Position numbers and translations under genes: made by a program
Assembly: GCA_009103225.1 (NCBI GenBank)
Contig: RHPI01000260.1
Location: 653,250-717,249, forward strand
From: Chlorokybus atmophyticus
Lineage: Eukaryota > Streptophyta > Chlorokybophyceae > Chlorokybales > Chlorokybaceae
Reading direction: 5' to 3'
DNA length: 64,000 nt
Shown: positions 49,266 to 60,724 of the stretch, piece after piece
Layout of the letters: the number at the start of each line of letters is the position of its first letter
How positions within the stretch are numbered: position 1 is the first letter of the stretch
The notes under the pieces: model-generated
What the model saw: only the letters and a program-made list of their open reading frames with translations
Database searches by the model: none
What the model was told of the DNA's origin: nothing

Positions 49266-49869
49266 CTTTGGCTGTAATTCATACAGCCAGTTTTGTTAGT
49301 TCAAGTGTCTTCGACCGTGTATTGATATCTTATATAGTCGCAGCACACATAAATCTCTTTGGTGTTACACCTTACGCTGCAATTTTTGAACTTCTGGTTT
49401 CGTGTCTGAATCACCACGCAGCCAACTGTAACCAGCTTTGCAAGTGACGTATTTTCACCACCATAGCTACACTAGCTGCAACTCAAACACTGCAATGCGA
49501 CTATTGATGGAGTTCTGCTGTGTGGGGTGGCGGAGATTGTCATGGTTTGCTTGCTATCTTGCTATCTTCAAGAATCGCATGTGTCACTCCGAGATGATGT
49601 CATGTAGCTTGCACATGGCTAAGTTGTGCGCAGGTACGTGCATGCATGCACGCATGGCTGGGGCGTGGTGAAAAAAGTGCTGCATCTTTTCCGTGTGCCA
49701 AGCATTTGGAGCGCTGAGCAAAAGATTGCTGGGTACATGGAGAATTCTCTACTTGTCATTAAGCACAGACGTACAGTGGGCACCAGTCATGACCATGGCT
49801 GTCTAAGCGCACACATAACAGCAATAACGTCCTGCACAGAGCCACGCACACTAGCACGCTAGCACGCAA
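49266..49869. other. Intergenic region downstream of HCF244
   Basis: It contains the HCF244 3' flank and the 3' end of the retrotransposon fragment, whose exact junction is not visible. No gene is seen. Confidence 0.5.
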
Positions 49870-51060
49870 CTACCCGCGCTCCGCAGCGCCTGCGAGCACC
49901 GCATCCTCCTCTGCCGTCGGGGGCACCGTCCGTAGTGGCGCCCATCCCGGCACGGCCGCCACAGCCGCTGCACCCCGCTCGAGCAGCGCCAACGCCTGCG
50001 CCCGCTGCAGGGCGCAGGCCACCCTCTGACGATACATGGCGACGAACCCCCCCAGACGGCCGAGGGCTAGGCCACGCGTGTAGACTGCCTGCCGGGCGCA
50101 CTTCGCGAGCAGCGCGTTGAACGCCCCGCCCAAGGTCCCCTGCGTCTCCGCCGCCAGCGGTATAAACTCGTCCGTGGGCGGGTGGTCGGCGTACTTGCGC
50201 CGCTTCGCCTGCTCCGCCTCCTTCGCCGCCCCTCCCGGTCGCTGGCCCGGTGCGGTGACGGTCACGTCCAACAACCAACGTCGGTCGCGCCCCGGCTCGG
50301 AGGCGACCAAATCAATGCGACGGCCGTGAGTCTCGCCGGGTCGTATGGGCATGAACCCGGTCTGCTCCCTACTCACGACGTACCCAGCGTCACGCAGGAT
50401 CACGTACACTTCGTCGCGCAACGCGTCATGCGTTGCCGTTCGCCCTCTCCCCACCGGGCATCGGAGGAGGTGGGTCCCCTCCGTCGTCAGCGTGACGCCA
50501 CACAAACAGCGCTCGACGGCCGCCAGAATGGGATGCGGCAGCCCCAAACGTATGCGCAAGGCCGTCCTAAAAACGTCCGCCGACAGTTGAAGCGCCGGAA
50601 AAAGCGGCATGGTTGTGAGCCACGCCCCCGCGCCCACTCCGGACGCCGACAGTCGGCGCGCCGTATCGTCGGTGGTAGCACCGTCCTCGAACACCGCCAG
50701 GACGCGGGCGTCAACCTTCGTCGACAGGGACTCTTGCAGCTTCGTCGACACCGTGCGCGCCATCGACGGGAGTAGGGGGCGCGCCTCCGGTGGCAACCAG
50801 CCACAGGCCGACTTCAAGTCCTGTCGAAACGGCAGTTCCCCATCGTCGACACCGTCGACGGCCGCCAGAAAAACGGCGTCCGCCGGCACCGTAAACCGTC
50901 GGCGCAGTAGTGCCGCGACGGACGCCCAACCACCCAAAAACGCGGCCGGCGCGTGCAGCGCAGTGCTGCGCAAACCCACGCCGCCCGCCGACACCGGCAG
51001 GGCCGCTTGCGCCGTCGTGCGCGTCTGGCGCGCCTCCGATCCCGGCCACCGAATTACTAC
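49870..51060 (-). mobile_element. 5'-truncated non-LTR retrotransposon (C-terminal end of the ORF with a restriction-like endonuclease)
   Basis: An uninterrupted GC-rich ORF of about 400 residues reads from about 51060 down to the TAG at 49870. It begins in the last part of a reverse transcriptase (LPVSAGGVGLRSTALHAPAA), then has a Cys-His zinc motif (CLCGVTLTTEGTHLLRC; C-x1-C-x9-H-x3-C), then a PD-(D/E)XK restriction-like endonuclease (GRRIDLVAS and WLLDVTVTAPG) and AKRRKYADHPPTDEFIPLAA. This order is typical of RLE-type LINEs. The RT catalytic core and N-terminus are missing, and the base composition changes abruptly near 51050, indicating 5' truncation. No target-site duplication was recognised. 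Confidence 0.85.
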
Positions 51061-51863
51061 TGATGCAAGCATCAAGCATCGACAACTTGTGCATTGACGT
51101 TTTATACCTATAATGCTTCTGATGTATATAGGATTTCCATTAGTTCTCATGCACAACATGCAATGAAAGCACACGGCCACAAGCAAGTGCAAGCTCAAGC
51201 ACGCAAAGGCAGCAGACCTAAGGGCAGGCAAAGTATTCAGGCTGGGGCAACCTAACACTATGTGCTGTAGCTAAGTGCATGTGCATGAAGCAGATGAGGC
51301 GGGTGCAGGCAGTGTAGCAGGCAAGTAGCGGTAGCAACCTCCATATATTTAAAGCAATAGATGCAAATAAAGAAATTGCGCGCGCACACACCCTGGCATC
51401 ACACAATTTGGGGGATAGTTATACCTATAATGACTATTTGATGGGAATTTATTCGATTCAATGGCAACACAATGCTGAACAAGTGCGCCACACTTTGTTG
51501 GACGTGGCGGTTCTTTTGGCATGAAGGCCGCGCAGCTGATGCACGCTACCCACGCACTTGCACTTGCAATGACATCGAGTAATATGGTTTGGCCCCCGTG
51601 GGCTAGAGGTGGTGGTGTGTGAAGAAAGTGTCGTGCTGTGGGTGTTTATTTTGTTTGTGCGCTTTGCATAGGATGTTGCATTATGAATTCATATTCCCCA
51701 TGATAGCGCTCACTTGAGAGGTTGTCGTTCGTGTTCGTATTTTTGGAGTTGGTTGCGCTTAATGATCGCTATGGCTTCAACACTGGGACCTTGTGCACTT
51801 GCCTAATAATACACACATATATATTTATTTATATGGATATATATATATATTTATTTATTTATA
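51061..51863. other. Intergenic region with AT microsatellites
   Basis: Between the retrotransposon fragment and the duplicated block. A TATTTATT/TA-rich low-complexity stretch occupies 51812-51869. No gene is seen. Confidence 0.5.
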
Positions 51864-54023
51864 TATTTATGTATGTATGCATTTGTTGGGCAAGCATAAT
51901 CACAATAAATCAATAATAAAAAGCAGGGGGCGCAGATCAGCCACCGTTTTTTGCTGGCTAAAACTGTTTGAACTATGCAGATCACACGAACACGCATTAT
52001 AATATTGGCGCCAGCAGGACTGGCACAGGAAGCGAGCGGGTAGTTAAACTCATTGAGAAAACAACATAGTAACATAATTGTGTTGAATGAACTTCATACA
52101 TATGGAGACAAAAGGCAGTTTAAGGTTTGATCTAAAAAACACAGATGCATATGATAACGTGGGAAACATTGTGTGAAAATGTAAACTCGAATAGTGGTAT
52201 CCACGACACATTGTCAGAATGTAATATTGCCGCTTTCCACTCTAATTTGCCGCCCCGCATGTTTTCTCTTGAAATTATACTATACACAGCTTTAAACAAT
52301 TCATGCTGTATAAATAATTGTTGATCCACTTAATGCATGTAAAGTTTCATAGTATCATGCATAAGGTATGCAAGTCATTGTATGCAATTCCGTATTACAT
52401 TGCATGACTGATGAAATATAAGTATGCCATTTGACCTGCAGTAGCGCAAAATTATAAGCTACGATCTTGATTTGAATGAAATATTGCTTATGCATAGTGT
52501 CATATTATTGGCCTGGTAATACCATGTAGTACCATGATGGTATGCCGCACGCATTGATATCACGAGGATATGTTACACAGCACACGTGTACTTGCAACGT
52601 AAGTGATAGCATACATGCAGTAATACAATTGTGAATTAGAGGTGCTCGCAAAGCAAGTAGACATTGCACAACACAGTCAAGCATTATTGCTTACAATATA
52701 TTATGTGTTGCCATCTTACATTATGTTTGTTATAGAATTGTGCATTGCTTATTACATAGCAAGCTGCACTCTTCTCATTAGAACCTCCGCATGCACTGTG
52801 CAAACTTCAGCGAAACAGCTCTCAGAGCCCGAGTGCAGTCCGTGCGTGGGACACTTTATGTGTCTGCTTTGTTTTGTGCTTGCGACACGTGATGTGCCAG
52901 GTGGCATGGTCTAAGGGCCTATCTACGCAACGACCTGCGGGTGTAGGCAGCCCCGAACCCAAAGGCGACCGCCACGTCATAAAGTGCTGGCTACGGCACC
53001 GACGGCCCGTTTGCATTAACCAGGATCATCGATGCCCGCACGCGACGTCGCGCGCGATTACAGTGCGCAACCTTCTTCCTGGCATTTGTTCCACCCGCCC
53101 TGCAAACTCTCGCAGGCAATCGCAGCGCGCGTCACCGCCCAGACCAATCCCAACCAAGCGCCTTGACCGCACACATCTAACCGAGCCCCGCCAAGAGCCT
53201 TTTCCCGCCCCCGCGCATTCAATTTGAGCTAGATTTACGTTAGTCGATTGCAGAGAGATAGGCTCAATACTAACGTTCTGAGATGGTAGGAGGGTGAGCA
53301 CGCCACTAGTCTCTGGCGCTAAGAGTCGTGAGCTAACGTTCTCTGCTGCGCATGTCTGCAGCGCCGCCTGCGCTGGTGTCATCGTTGCTGTTGGCGGCGG
53401 CGACGGCGGCGGTGGTGTTCTTGGCGTAGGTTGAAGATGTACGCAGCATGGGTTGGGTAGTTGCAGGCCTATTATGGTTTGCTACGCGAAATTGAGCAAA
53501 CACGCCGGGGTCTAGATGGCATTATAAGGGCAGGGTGCCAGCAAGCGTGGAGCCGGGCTGCACCGTCGGCCTGGCCTGGCTTGGCCTGAGGGATTTTGTC
53601 GGGGCCTGGTGGTCGGGATGCCGTAGTCATGAGCAAGCAGCAGGCGCCCGCGCACGATGCAAACCTAATCACCCCCGTCAAGCTGCGCCCTGCCGAACAT
53701 GGAGACCAACAAGATCATTTCTTGGTGAGTTGAGCTCATCCTTCCTGAGCTGTTTCGTGTTTAAAGGACCCCAATCTCACACACTCTTCATCTTGTCTCG
53801 GTAGCTGTGTCAATGTGTTAGAGCCTACTGGTTCGACTTCTTGCAACTGGAAGCCACTTGGCCTTACACATGCAAGAAGCAACGGGAGTTGCTTGATGCT
53901 TACAGCAATGCATGCTCGTACTGGTGCTGGACATGCCGATCGTTCTGTTGATACTCCCTTTCAGCAGTAGTGTTAGCAGCTGTGTTATCGTAGTTGTTAC
54001 TGCTCTGCTGACCTGGAGCACAG
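51864..54023 (+). repeat. Copy 1 of an exact 2160-bp direct duplication
   Basis: Bases 51864-54023 match 54025-56184 at an offset of 2161, with no difference noticed, separated by a single N at 54024. Its first part is AT-rich and gene-poor (51864-52800); a GC-rich part follows. The 3' part contains a copy of the putative first exon of the CXC gene (53629-53723) that has no downstream exons beside it. Confidence 0.95.
53201..53209 (+). promoter_or_regulatory. E2F-like site, copy 1
   Basis: TTTCCCGCC matches the E2F consensus TTTSSCGC exactly. Upstream of the putative CXC gene start in copy 1. Confidence 0.35.
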
Positions 54024-54024
54024 N
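54024..54024. other. Single undetermined base at the join between duplicate copies
   Basis: One N sits exactly at the junction where the sequence jumps from the end of copy 1 back to the start of copy 2. This looks like a one-base scaffold gap. Confidence 0.95.
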
Positions 54025-56184
54025 TATTTATGTATGTATGCATTTGTTGGGCAAGCATAATCACAATAAATCAATAATAAAAAGCAGGGGGCGCAGATCA
54101 GCCACCGTTTTTTGCTGGCTAAAACTGTTTGAACTATGCAGATCACACGAACACGCATTATAATATTGGCGCCAGCAGGACTGGCACAGGAAGCGAGCGG
54201 GTAGTTAAACTCATTGAGAAAACAACATAGTAACATAATTGTGTTGAATGAACTTCATACATATGGAGACAAAAGGCAGTTTAAGGTTTGATCTAAAAAA
54301 CACAGATGCATATGATAACGTGGGAAACATTGTGTGAAAATGTAAACTCGAATAGTGGTATCCACGACACATTGTCAGAATGTAATATTGCCGCTTTCCA
54401 CTCTAATTTGCCGCCCCGCATGTTTTCTCTTGAAATTATACTATACACAGCTTTAAACAATTCATGCTGTATAAATAATTGTTGATCCACTTAATGCATG
54501 TAAAGTTTCATAGTATCATGCATAAGGTATGCAAGTCATTGTATGCAATTCCGTATTACATTGCATGACTGATGAAATATAAGTATGCCATTTGACCTGC
54601 AGTAGCGCAAAATTATAAGCTACGATCTTGATTTGAATGAAATATTGCTTATGCATAGTGTCATATTATTGGCCTGGTAATACCATGTAGTACCATGATG
54701 GTATGCCGCACGCATTGATATCACGAGGATATGTTACACAGCACACGTGTACTTGCAACGTAAGTGATAGCATACATGCAGTAATACAATTGTGAATTAG
54801 AGGTGCTCGCAAAGCAAGTAGACATTGCACAACACAGTCAAGCATTATTGCTTACAATATATTATGTGTTGCCATCTTACATTATGTTTGTTATAGAATT
54901 GTGCATTGCTTATTACATAGCAAGCTGCACTCTTCTCATTAGAACCTCCGCATGCACTGTGCAAACTTCAGCGAAACAGCTCTCAGAGCCCGAGTGCAGT
55001 CCGTGCGTGGGACACTTTATGTGTCTGCTTTGTTTTGTGCTTGCGACACGTGATGTGCCAGGTGGCATGGTCTAAGGGCCTATCTACGCAACGACCTGCG
55101 GGTGTAGGCAGCCCCGAACCCAAAGGCGACCGCCACGTCATAAAGTGCTGGCTACGGCACCGACGGCCCGTTTGCATTAACCAGGATCATCGATGCCCGC
55201 ACGCGACGTCGCGCGCGATTACAGTGCGCAACCTTCTTCCTGGCATTTGTTCCACCCGCCCTGCAAACTCTCGCAGGCAATCGCAGCGCGCGTCACCGCC
55301 CAGACCAATCCCAACCAAGCGCCTTGACCGCACACATCTAACCGAGCCCCGCCAAGAGCCTTTTCCCGCCCCCGCGCATTCAATTTGAGCTAGATTTACG
55401 TTAGTCGATTGCAGAGAGATAGGCTCAATACTAACGTTCTGAGATGGTAGGAGGGTGAGCACGCCACTAGTCTCTGGCGCTAAGAGTCGTGAGCTAACGT
55501 TCTCTGCTGCGCATGTCTGCAGCGCCGCCTGCGCTGGTGTCATCGTTGCTGTTGGCGGCGGCGACGGCGGCGGTGGTGTTCTTGGCGTAGGTTGAAGATG
55601 TACGCAGCATGGGTTGGGTAGTTGCAGGCCTATTATGGTTTGCTACGCGAAATTGAGCAAACACGCCGGGGTCTAGATGGCATTATAAGGGCAGGGTGCC
55701 AGCAAGCGTGGAGCCGGGCTGCACCGTCGGCCTGGCCTGGCTTGGCCTGAGGGATTTTGTCGGGGCCTGGTGGTCGGGATGCCGTAGTCATGAGCAAGCA
55801 GCAGGCGCCCGCGCACGATGCAAACCTAATCACCCCCGTCAAGCTGCGCCCTGCCGAACATGGAGACCAACAAGATCATTTCTTGGTGAGTTGAGCTCAT
55901 CCTTCCTGAGCTGTTTCGTGTTTAAAGGACCCCAATCTCACACACTCTTCATCTTGTCTCGGTAGCTGTGTCAATGTGTTAGAGCCTACTGGTTCGACTT
56001 CTTGCAACTGGAAGCCACTTGGCCTTACACATGCAAGAAGCAACGGGAGTTGCTTGATGCTTACAGCAATGCATGCTCGTACTGGTGCTGGACATGCCGA
56101 TCGTTCTGTTGATACTCCCTTTCAGCAGTAGTGTTAGCAGCTGTGTTATCGTAGTTGTTACTGCTCTGCTGACCTGGAGCACAG
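54025..56184 (+). repeat. Copy 2 of an exact 2160-bp direct duplication
   Basis: Same sequence as 51864-54023. This copy is continuous with the downstream CXC gene exons, so it is the copy that carries the real gene start. Confidence 0.95.
55362..55370 (+). promoter_or_regulatory. E2F-like site, copy 2
   Basis: TTTCCCGCC, about 420 bp upstream of the putative CXC gene start. It matches the E2F consensus. Confidence 0.4.
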
Positions 56185-57717
56185 GCTGCAGTACACAGCT
56201 GTGCTTATGCCCTTGTCCTGTAAGCCAGCTGTTATATGGCTACCAAGCCGATCCATCAGCCACTGGCACACTTTTAAGCACAGCTGCATTGCTGCCTATT
56301 AAGTTGTTTGGCTGTAAACATAGCTTGCGAGAGTTCTGTATTGCTACTGAGTGAGATTTCTTGGCAGTCCCCCTTTTCGCAGTACTGCAACTTCTCCTTA
56401 TCACCCATCAAAGCCAGCAAGACGCTGCATGTACAGACTTACAACGACCTCAATCCCAAGTACACTCCACCAGCACCCATGTTCGTGTCTCCAGAACCAG
56501 TCAAGCGGTATGTATAATCGCTACAGATGTGTCACATGTTTAGCCCAATATCCTGTGCGATGGTGCGTAGCATGTTGTCACTGGGTTGCAGTATGGCAAT
56601 TGGACGTGTTACGAAGTGGCGTACACGCAATTGTTGGGGCAAAATTGTACCACATCCAGTGTGCTGTTGCTGAGTGTATGTGTGTGTTGCTTCAGTGACA
56701 AAATTCACCACCATCGCTTGGTGTCCAAGAAGCTTGCGCTTGGGGATGACAAAGATGCAAAAGGCAAAACTGTAGCCGAATGCAGCCTCACAAACTGCCC
56801 AGCAAACCACAATACGGCATCTTCCTCCAACCAAAGCTTAATGGCGACACCCGCAACGGGTGTTGCTCAGAAGTCGGCAGCGGAATCTTGTGGCAAGGCA
56901 GCCGTGCACTCTGCCGGTTTGCCGCCAAAGCCTACTCCCAAACGAGGCCAGGGAGGTGTCCGCAAGCCTGATGCCGGTGTTTCAACCAGTAGTGCAGCAG
57001 GAGACAAGGATGACAACGCAAAGCCCTCGCAGGACTTTGAAGTTACACCAGCCAACCAGCCTGCCAGCAATGTCAGTACCCTTAAGTAAAAGGCTTATGC
57101 ATGGGTAGCAGCACTGACTCAGTCTGCAACCCTACCTGCACTGGTCCAACATCCAGCACAATAATGATGCCGCATGCTGTTACCAAACAAGCGAATGCAG
57201 GCGACCAAGGAAAGCCCCTGCACTCGTGACAAGCGGCGAAGGCTTGTCTTCAGTCCGTCAGGGCAGGACGGGGTTGAAGACGTGCTTTCTCCAACAGCCT
57301 CAGGATCACAAGGACGCACGCGTATGCTGCGCTTTGAGGTCCGTGCGATACTCCTGCTATAACACAGAATGTCAGCACACTTATCTGGCCGGATGTCTCA
57401 GGTCCGCGGCCCAGCTGCCCCAACAAGCGCAGAGAAGAAGGTGTCACCAGAAAGCCTCCAACATACTTTGCAAGTCTTTAACGGAGGTGCTCAATCCAGT
57501 GCACAACATGTTCCGGCCAAAGTTGCACAGAACGGGCCTGCGATCACTACACCTTCTGCAACGCCGAACATCAGCAGTGTTCCGCCTTCCATGAAGATTA
57601 CCACTCCATCTATGGAGCACGAGTACCGGCGTTGCTCGCTGTTGTCAACACTCACTTCTTCAGGTAGCTTAACACAACTTGCACAATGTCATCCATTTTG
57701 CGTGTTTATGTATACAC

Positions 57718-57799
<82 letters not shown>

Positions 57800-59506
57800 G
57801 TATATACATGGTATAACATGAGCCTGGAGAAACTTATGTCATCAGCTGCCGTGTAGCAGATGGTGAGAGACCAAGCACCAGTGGACGTCCAGCTGCGCCT
57901 GTTGTCTTGGGCGTGCGCTCTTCACCAAGGAGGCTGTCAGCTAACGCGCAGCTCAAAGATGTGCCTTGCGCTGCTGCCAAGCTGCAACAACCCCAGGACT
58001 TTACATTTGATGTGCCGCAACCTGCGCAGTTGAAGGTAAAAACTTCCTGACATACAAATGCCATTGCACAGGCACTCTTACTGTGCTCTCTTGTATGCTT
58101 AGTGTCCCCTCCTTCACTGCTTCGATATGCACGGCAGGTGCATGATGGAGAAGGAGCTTCCAAGATAGGCCTTCAGACATTTGGTGTTGAGAGACAGCTG
58201 TCCACTGGATCAGCCCGCAAGTCGAGCAACTCAAAGTACAAAATGCCTTCGCAGGTGTGTGGTGCTGGTACATGCTGGTTCACTCAATGTGGCTTGCGTA
58301 TTTCAGAAGATCAAGTGGAGGTCGAAGAAAAGATGGAGGCTGCCGTTCATGCAATTGCAAACGCTCCAAGTGCTTAAAGCTGTACTGCGAATGCTTTGCA
58401 GCTGGTGTGTACTGTGAAGCATGTGCCTGTGAGGATTGCTTCAACACCAGAGACCATGAAGATGAAGTCCAACAAGCACGCGCACACGTGCTTGCGCGTG
58501 ACCCATTTGCGTTTGCGGCCAGGGTTGGTCGTGATATAGAGCAGCAGTCTCCACAGGTAAGCAACATGGCACCCATAATCTTCAGCACAACAAGCCCAAT
58601 CTGCTGCTATTGTCTTCCCAGAGTACTTGTTTCCCACATCTGCGCTGCACAACATGCAGGATGCGCAACAGAAGGCCCAAACCCCCTTGACAGCGCATGC
58701 CGGGAAGAAGTACTGCTCGTGCAAAAGGTCTCAATGCAGGAAGAAGTATTGTATCTGTTTTGAGGTATGTATGCCAGCCAGTGCTATTGTTGTCGTTGCT
58801 ATTGTCTGCTATGCTGCTAAGCTACCGAGATGCACTGACAGGCTGGAGTGCAATGCACTGATGCTTGCAAGTGCGAGGGCTGCGCCAATCGGGATTGTGG
58901 TGACTGTGCAACAACAGGTACATGTCGAGGCAGTAGAGGTGGTTACCATGTGCATGCCGGTGCGAGGGCTATGTTGACTGCTGTTCTGAGCCCGCTTAAC
59001 ACAAGTCGTTGATACTCGCAGAGCGCATTGCAACACCCAAGTCCAAGAAAAAGGGGCTTCCAACTGCGACGTCAATCAGCATGCCATCACCAGGCACCCC
59101 TGCGTTCAGGTGCTTGTTGATCACCAGCACATGGTTGGTGAGCCACATCCTGGTGGTTGCACATCGACTATTGATGTGGAATATTCCTTTTATGACCAGT
59201 CATGTTCCCTGTCCCGTCAATGTGGTGTCAAGTGCCTAATTGTGTATGAGCAGCGTGCCAACGGGACGTACACGGATTAGTCAGCACAATCCGCAGCGCC
59301 CCAGCGCAATCACCACAGGCATAGCAGTGCCCAACAGCAATGCTGCACCGGATACACCTGGCAAGAACTTGGATGAGCTGCTGGCATGGGCAAATTCAGC
59401 AACATTCAGTGTACCCTGCTTCTCACCACTCAAAGGCGAAACCGTCTCCCTGCAGTCTCCTTGTAAATTGGAACGCATGTGGAACGATGCGGTCGGTTCT
59501 CCTTAG
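55790..59506 (+). CDS. CXC/CRC-domain protein (tesmin/TSO1-like, LIN54 family)
   Basis: CXC proteins bind DNA through two Cys-rich repeats and, in animals (LIN54) and plants (TCX), are part of MuvB/DREAM-type cell-cycle complexes. Exon 2 (56368-56510) encodes SPFSQYCNFSLSPIKASKT, the conserved N-terminal motif of plant CPP proteins. Later exons are polar and low in complexity until the first CXC block: CRSCNCKRSKCLKLYCECFA and AGVYCEACACEDCFN (near 58343-58450), then the hinge ARDPFAFAARV, then KKYCSCKRSQCRKKYCICFE and AGVQCTDACKCEGCAN (58708-58900). The last exon ends at TAG 59504-59506. The start is uncertain: ATG at 55790 or 55860 both leave a phase mismatch with exon 2, so an unseen exon probably lies in 55885-56367. 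The intron at 57670-57840 contains TA/TG repeats. Confidence 0.88.
57709..57808 (+). repeat. Intronic (TA)n-(TG)n-(TA)n microsatellite
   Basis: About 100 bp of alternating TA, then TG, then TA, in an intron of the CXC gene. Confidence 0.95.
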
Positions 59507-60724
59507 CTCACTGTATATGTAGACCATTTATTGCCCGGTGGCCATGGCCCGACAGCAACTGTGGCTATGTGCGTATGCCGCCGCACACTGTATGATTAAG
59601 CTAGGGTGATTTGTGTTAGTGAATGCAGAGTAGAAGGCCAGTAACAGCGCAGCAACTCGTGCTGGAAACTGCTAGTGTAGTTCATGTGGCATGTAAGGTC
59701 CTTGTGGAACACCTGCTTTATTGTGGTAATTGTTGTTTGGTTGAAGTGAGTTGTTTAAAGAAAATGCTTAATGCTTGTTTTGGTATATATTGACCGACCA
59801 AACCAACTTGTCGCGATTATGAAAGGGATTCGTGTTGGGCCAACCTGCACTTTGTACACAACACTGCACACGCTTGATTATTCAGTAAACATGGACCATT
59901 TCTTATTGGTAGTTAGCCCCTGATATGTTTGCATCTTACAGCTTTCCGTAAGACTCATTCCAAGCAATCAAGAGCAGCAGCTGTAAGGGTAGCGTGTGAT
60001 ACACAGGGAGGGAGAGCATAACATGGGCAAGCCAAAGGGGTATGTGAGTACTGGTATTCACACACAAGTATGTCCGCAAACAGCACAAGCAATATGACAG
60101 GAGGTGCCACCTGGGGGAGGTGACAGCCCGAATGGGGCAGCGTTGTTGTGCGATTGAGGCAGAAGGCAGCATATAGACTTTACAAACTACCACTGTTGAG
60201 CCGTCCGTGGAGTGGCCCAAACACTACTAATAGGTGTGGTGACAGTGCAGTAAAAGAAGCAGCTGTTGGTAGACCAGATGTACATTGGTTGGTCATGTTG
60301 GTATGATAGAATGCAGAAATCGCATAGCAGTGTAGGCACTAATTAGAAAACACCCGCCCTCCACGATGCAATGGCCTTGACTGTCCAACTGATCTTAGCG
60401 TGATTGCTGCCTTCTGCCCCACACCCCCAACCCCGCTCTAACACCTGGGCACCTCTTGCTTTTGTACTACTTGCTTGTGTGGTTGGTACTGATAATAGAG
60501 GTTGTACATGTGTTCTTGGTTAGCCTATGGTTTACCCTGCTATTGTTTGTCTACTGATCAGGTATGCTTATGCAAATCATAGAAATCCAGCAGCAACCAA
60601 CGTACGCACACCTGCACCATCAGGCAATTATGCACACCACATTATGCCCACCTCTCGAAGCAGCAGCTGTGAAGGTATACCGTCGAATCAGCTTTGCATG
60701 CATGTGTAACTTCCAATCCATAGC
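59507..60724. other. Convergent 3' intergenic region
   Basis: Between the CXC gene stop and the KH gene stop. It should hold both 3' ends. I see no gene or strong repeat. Confidence 0.55.

Noticed and set aside
23664-49276. TGTAA as a polyadenylation signal after stop codons
   Set aside because: TGTAA occurs after some stops (for example 23664 and 49272) but is too short and frequent to call without transcript data.
52642-53382. Open frames in the duplicated block that appear twice with the same protein
   Set aside because: They are identical because the DNA is duplicated. None shows conserved domains or splicing patterns. They look like shadows in a promoter region.
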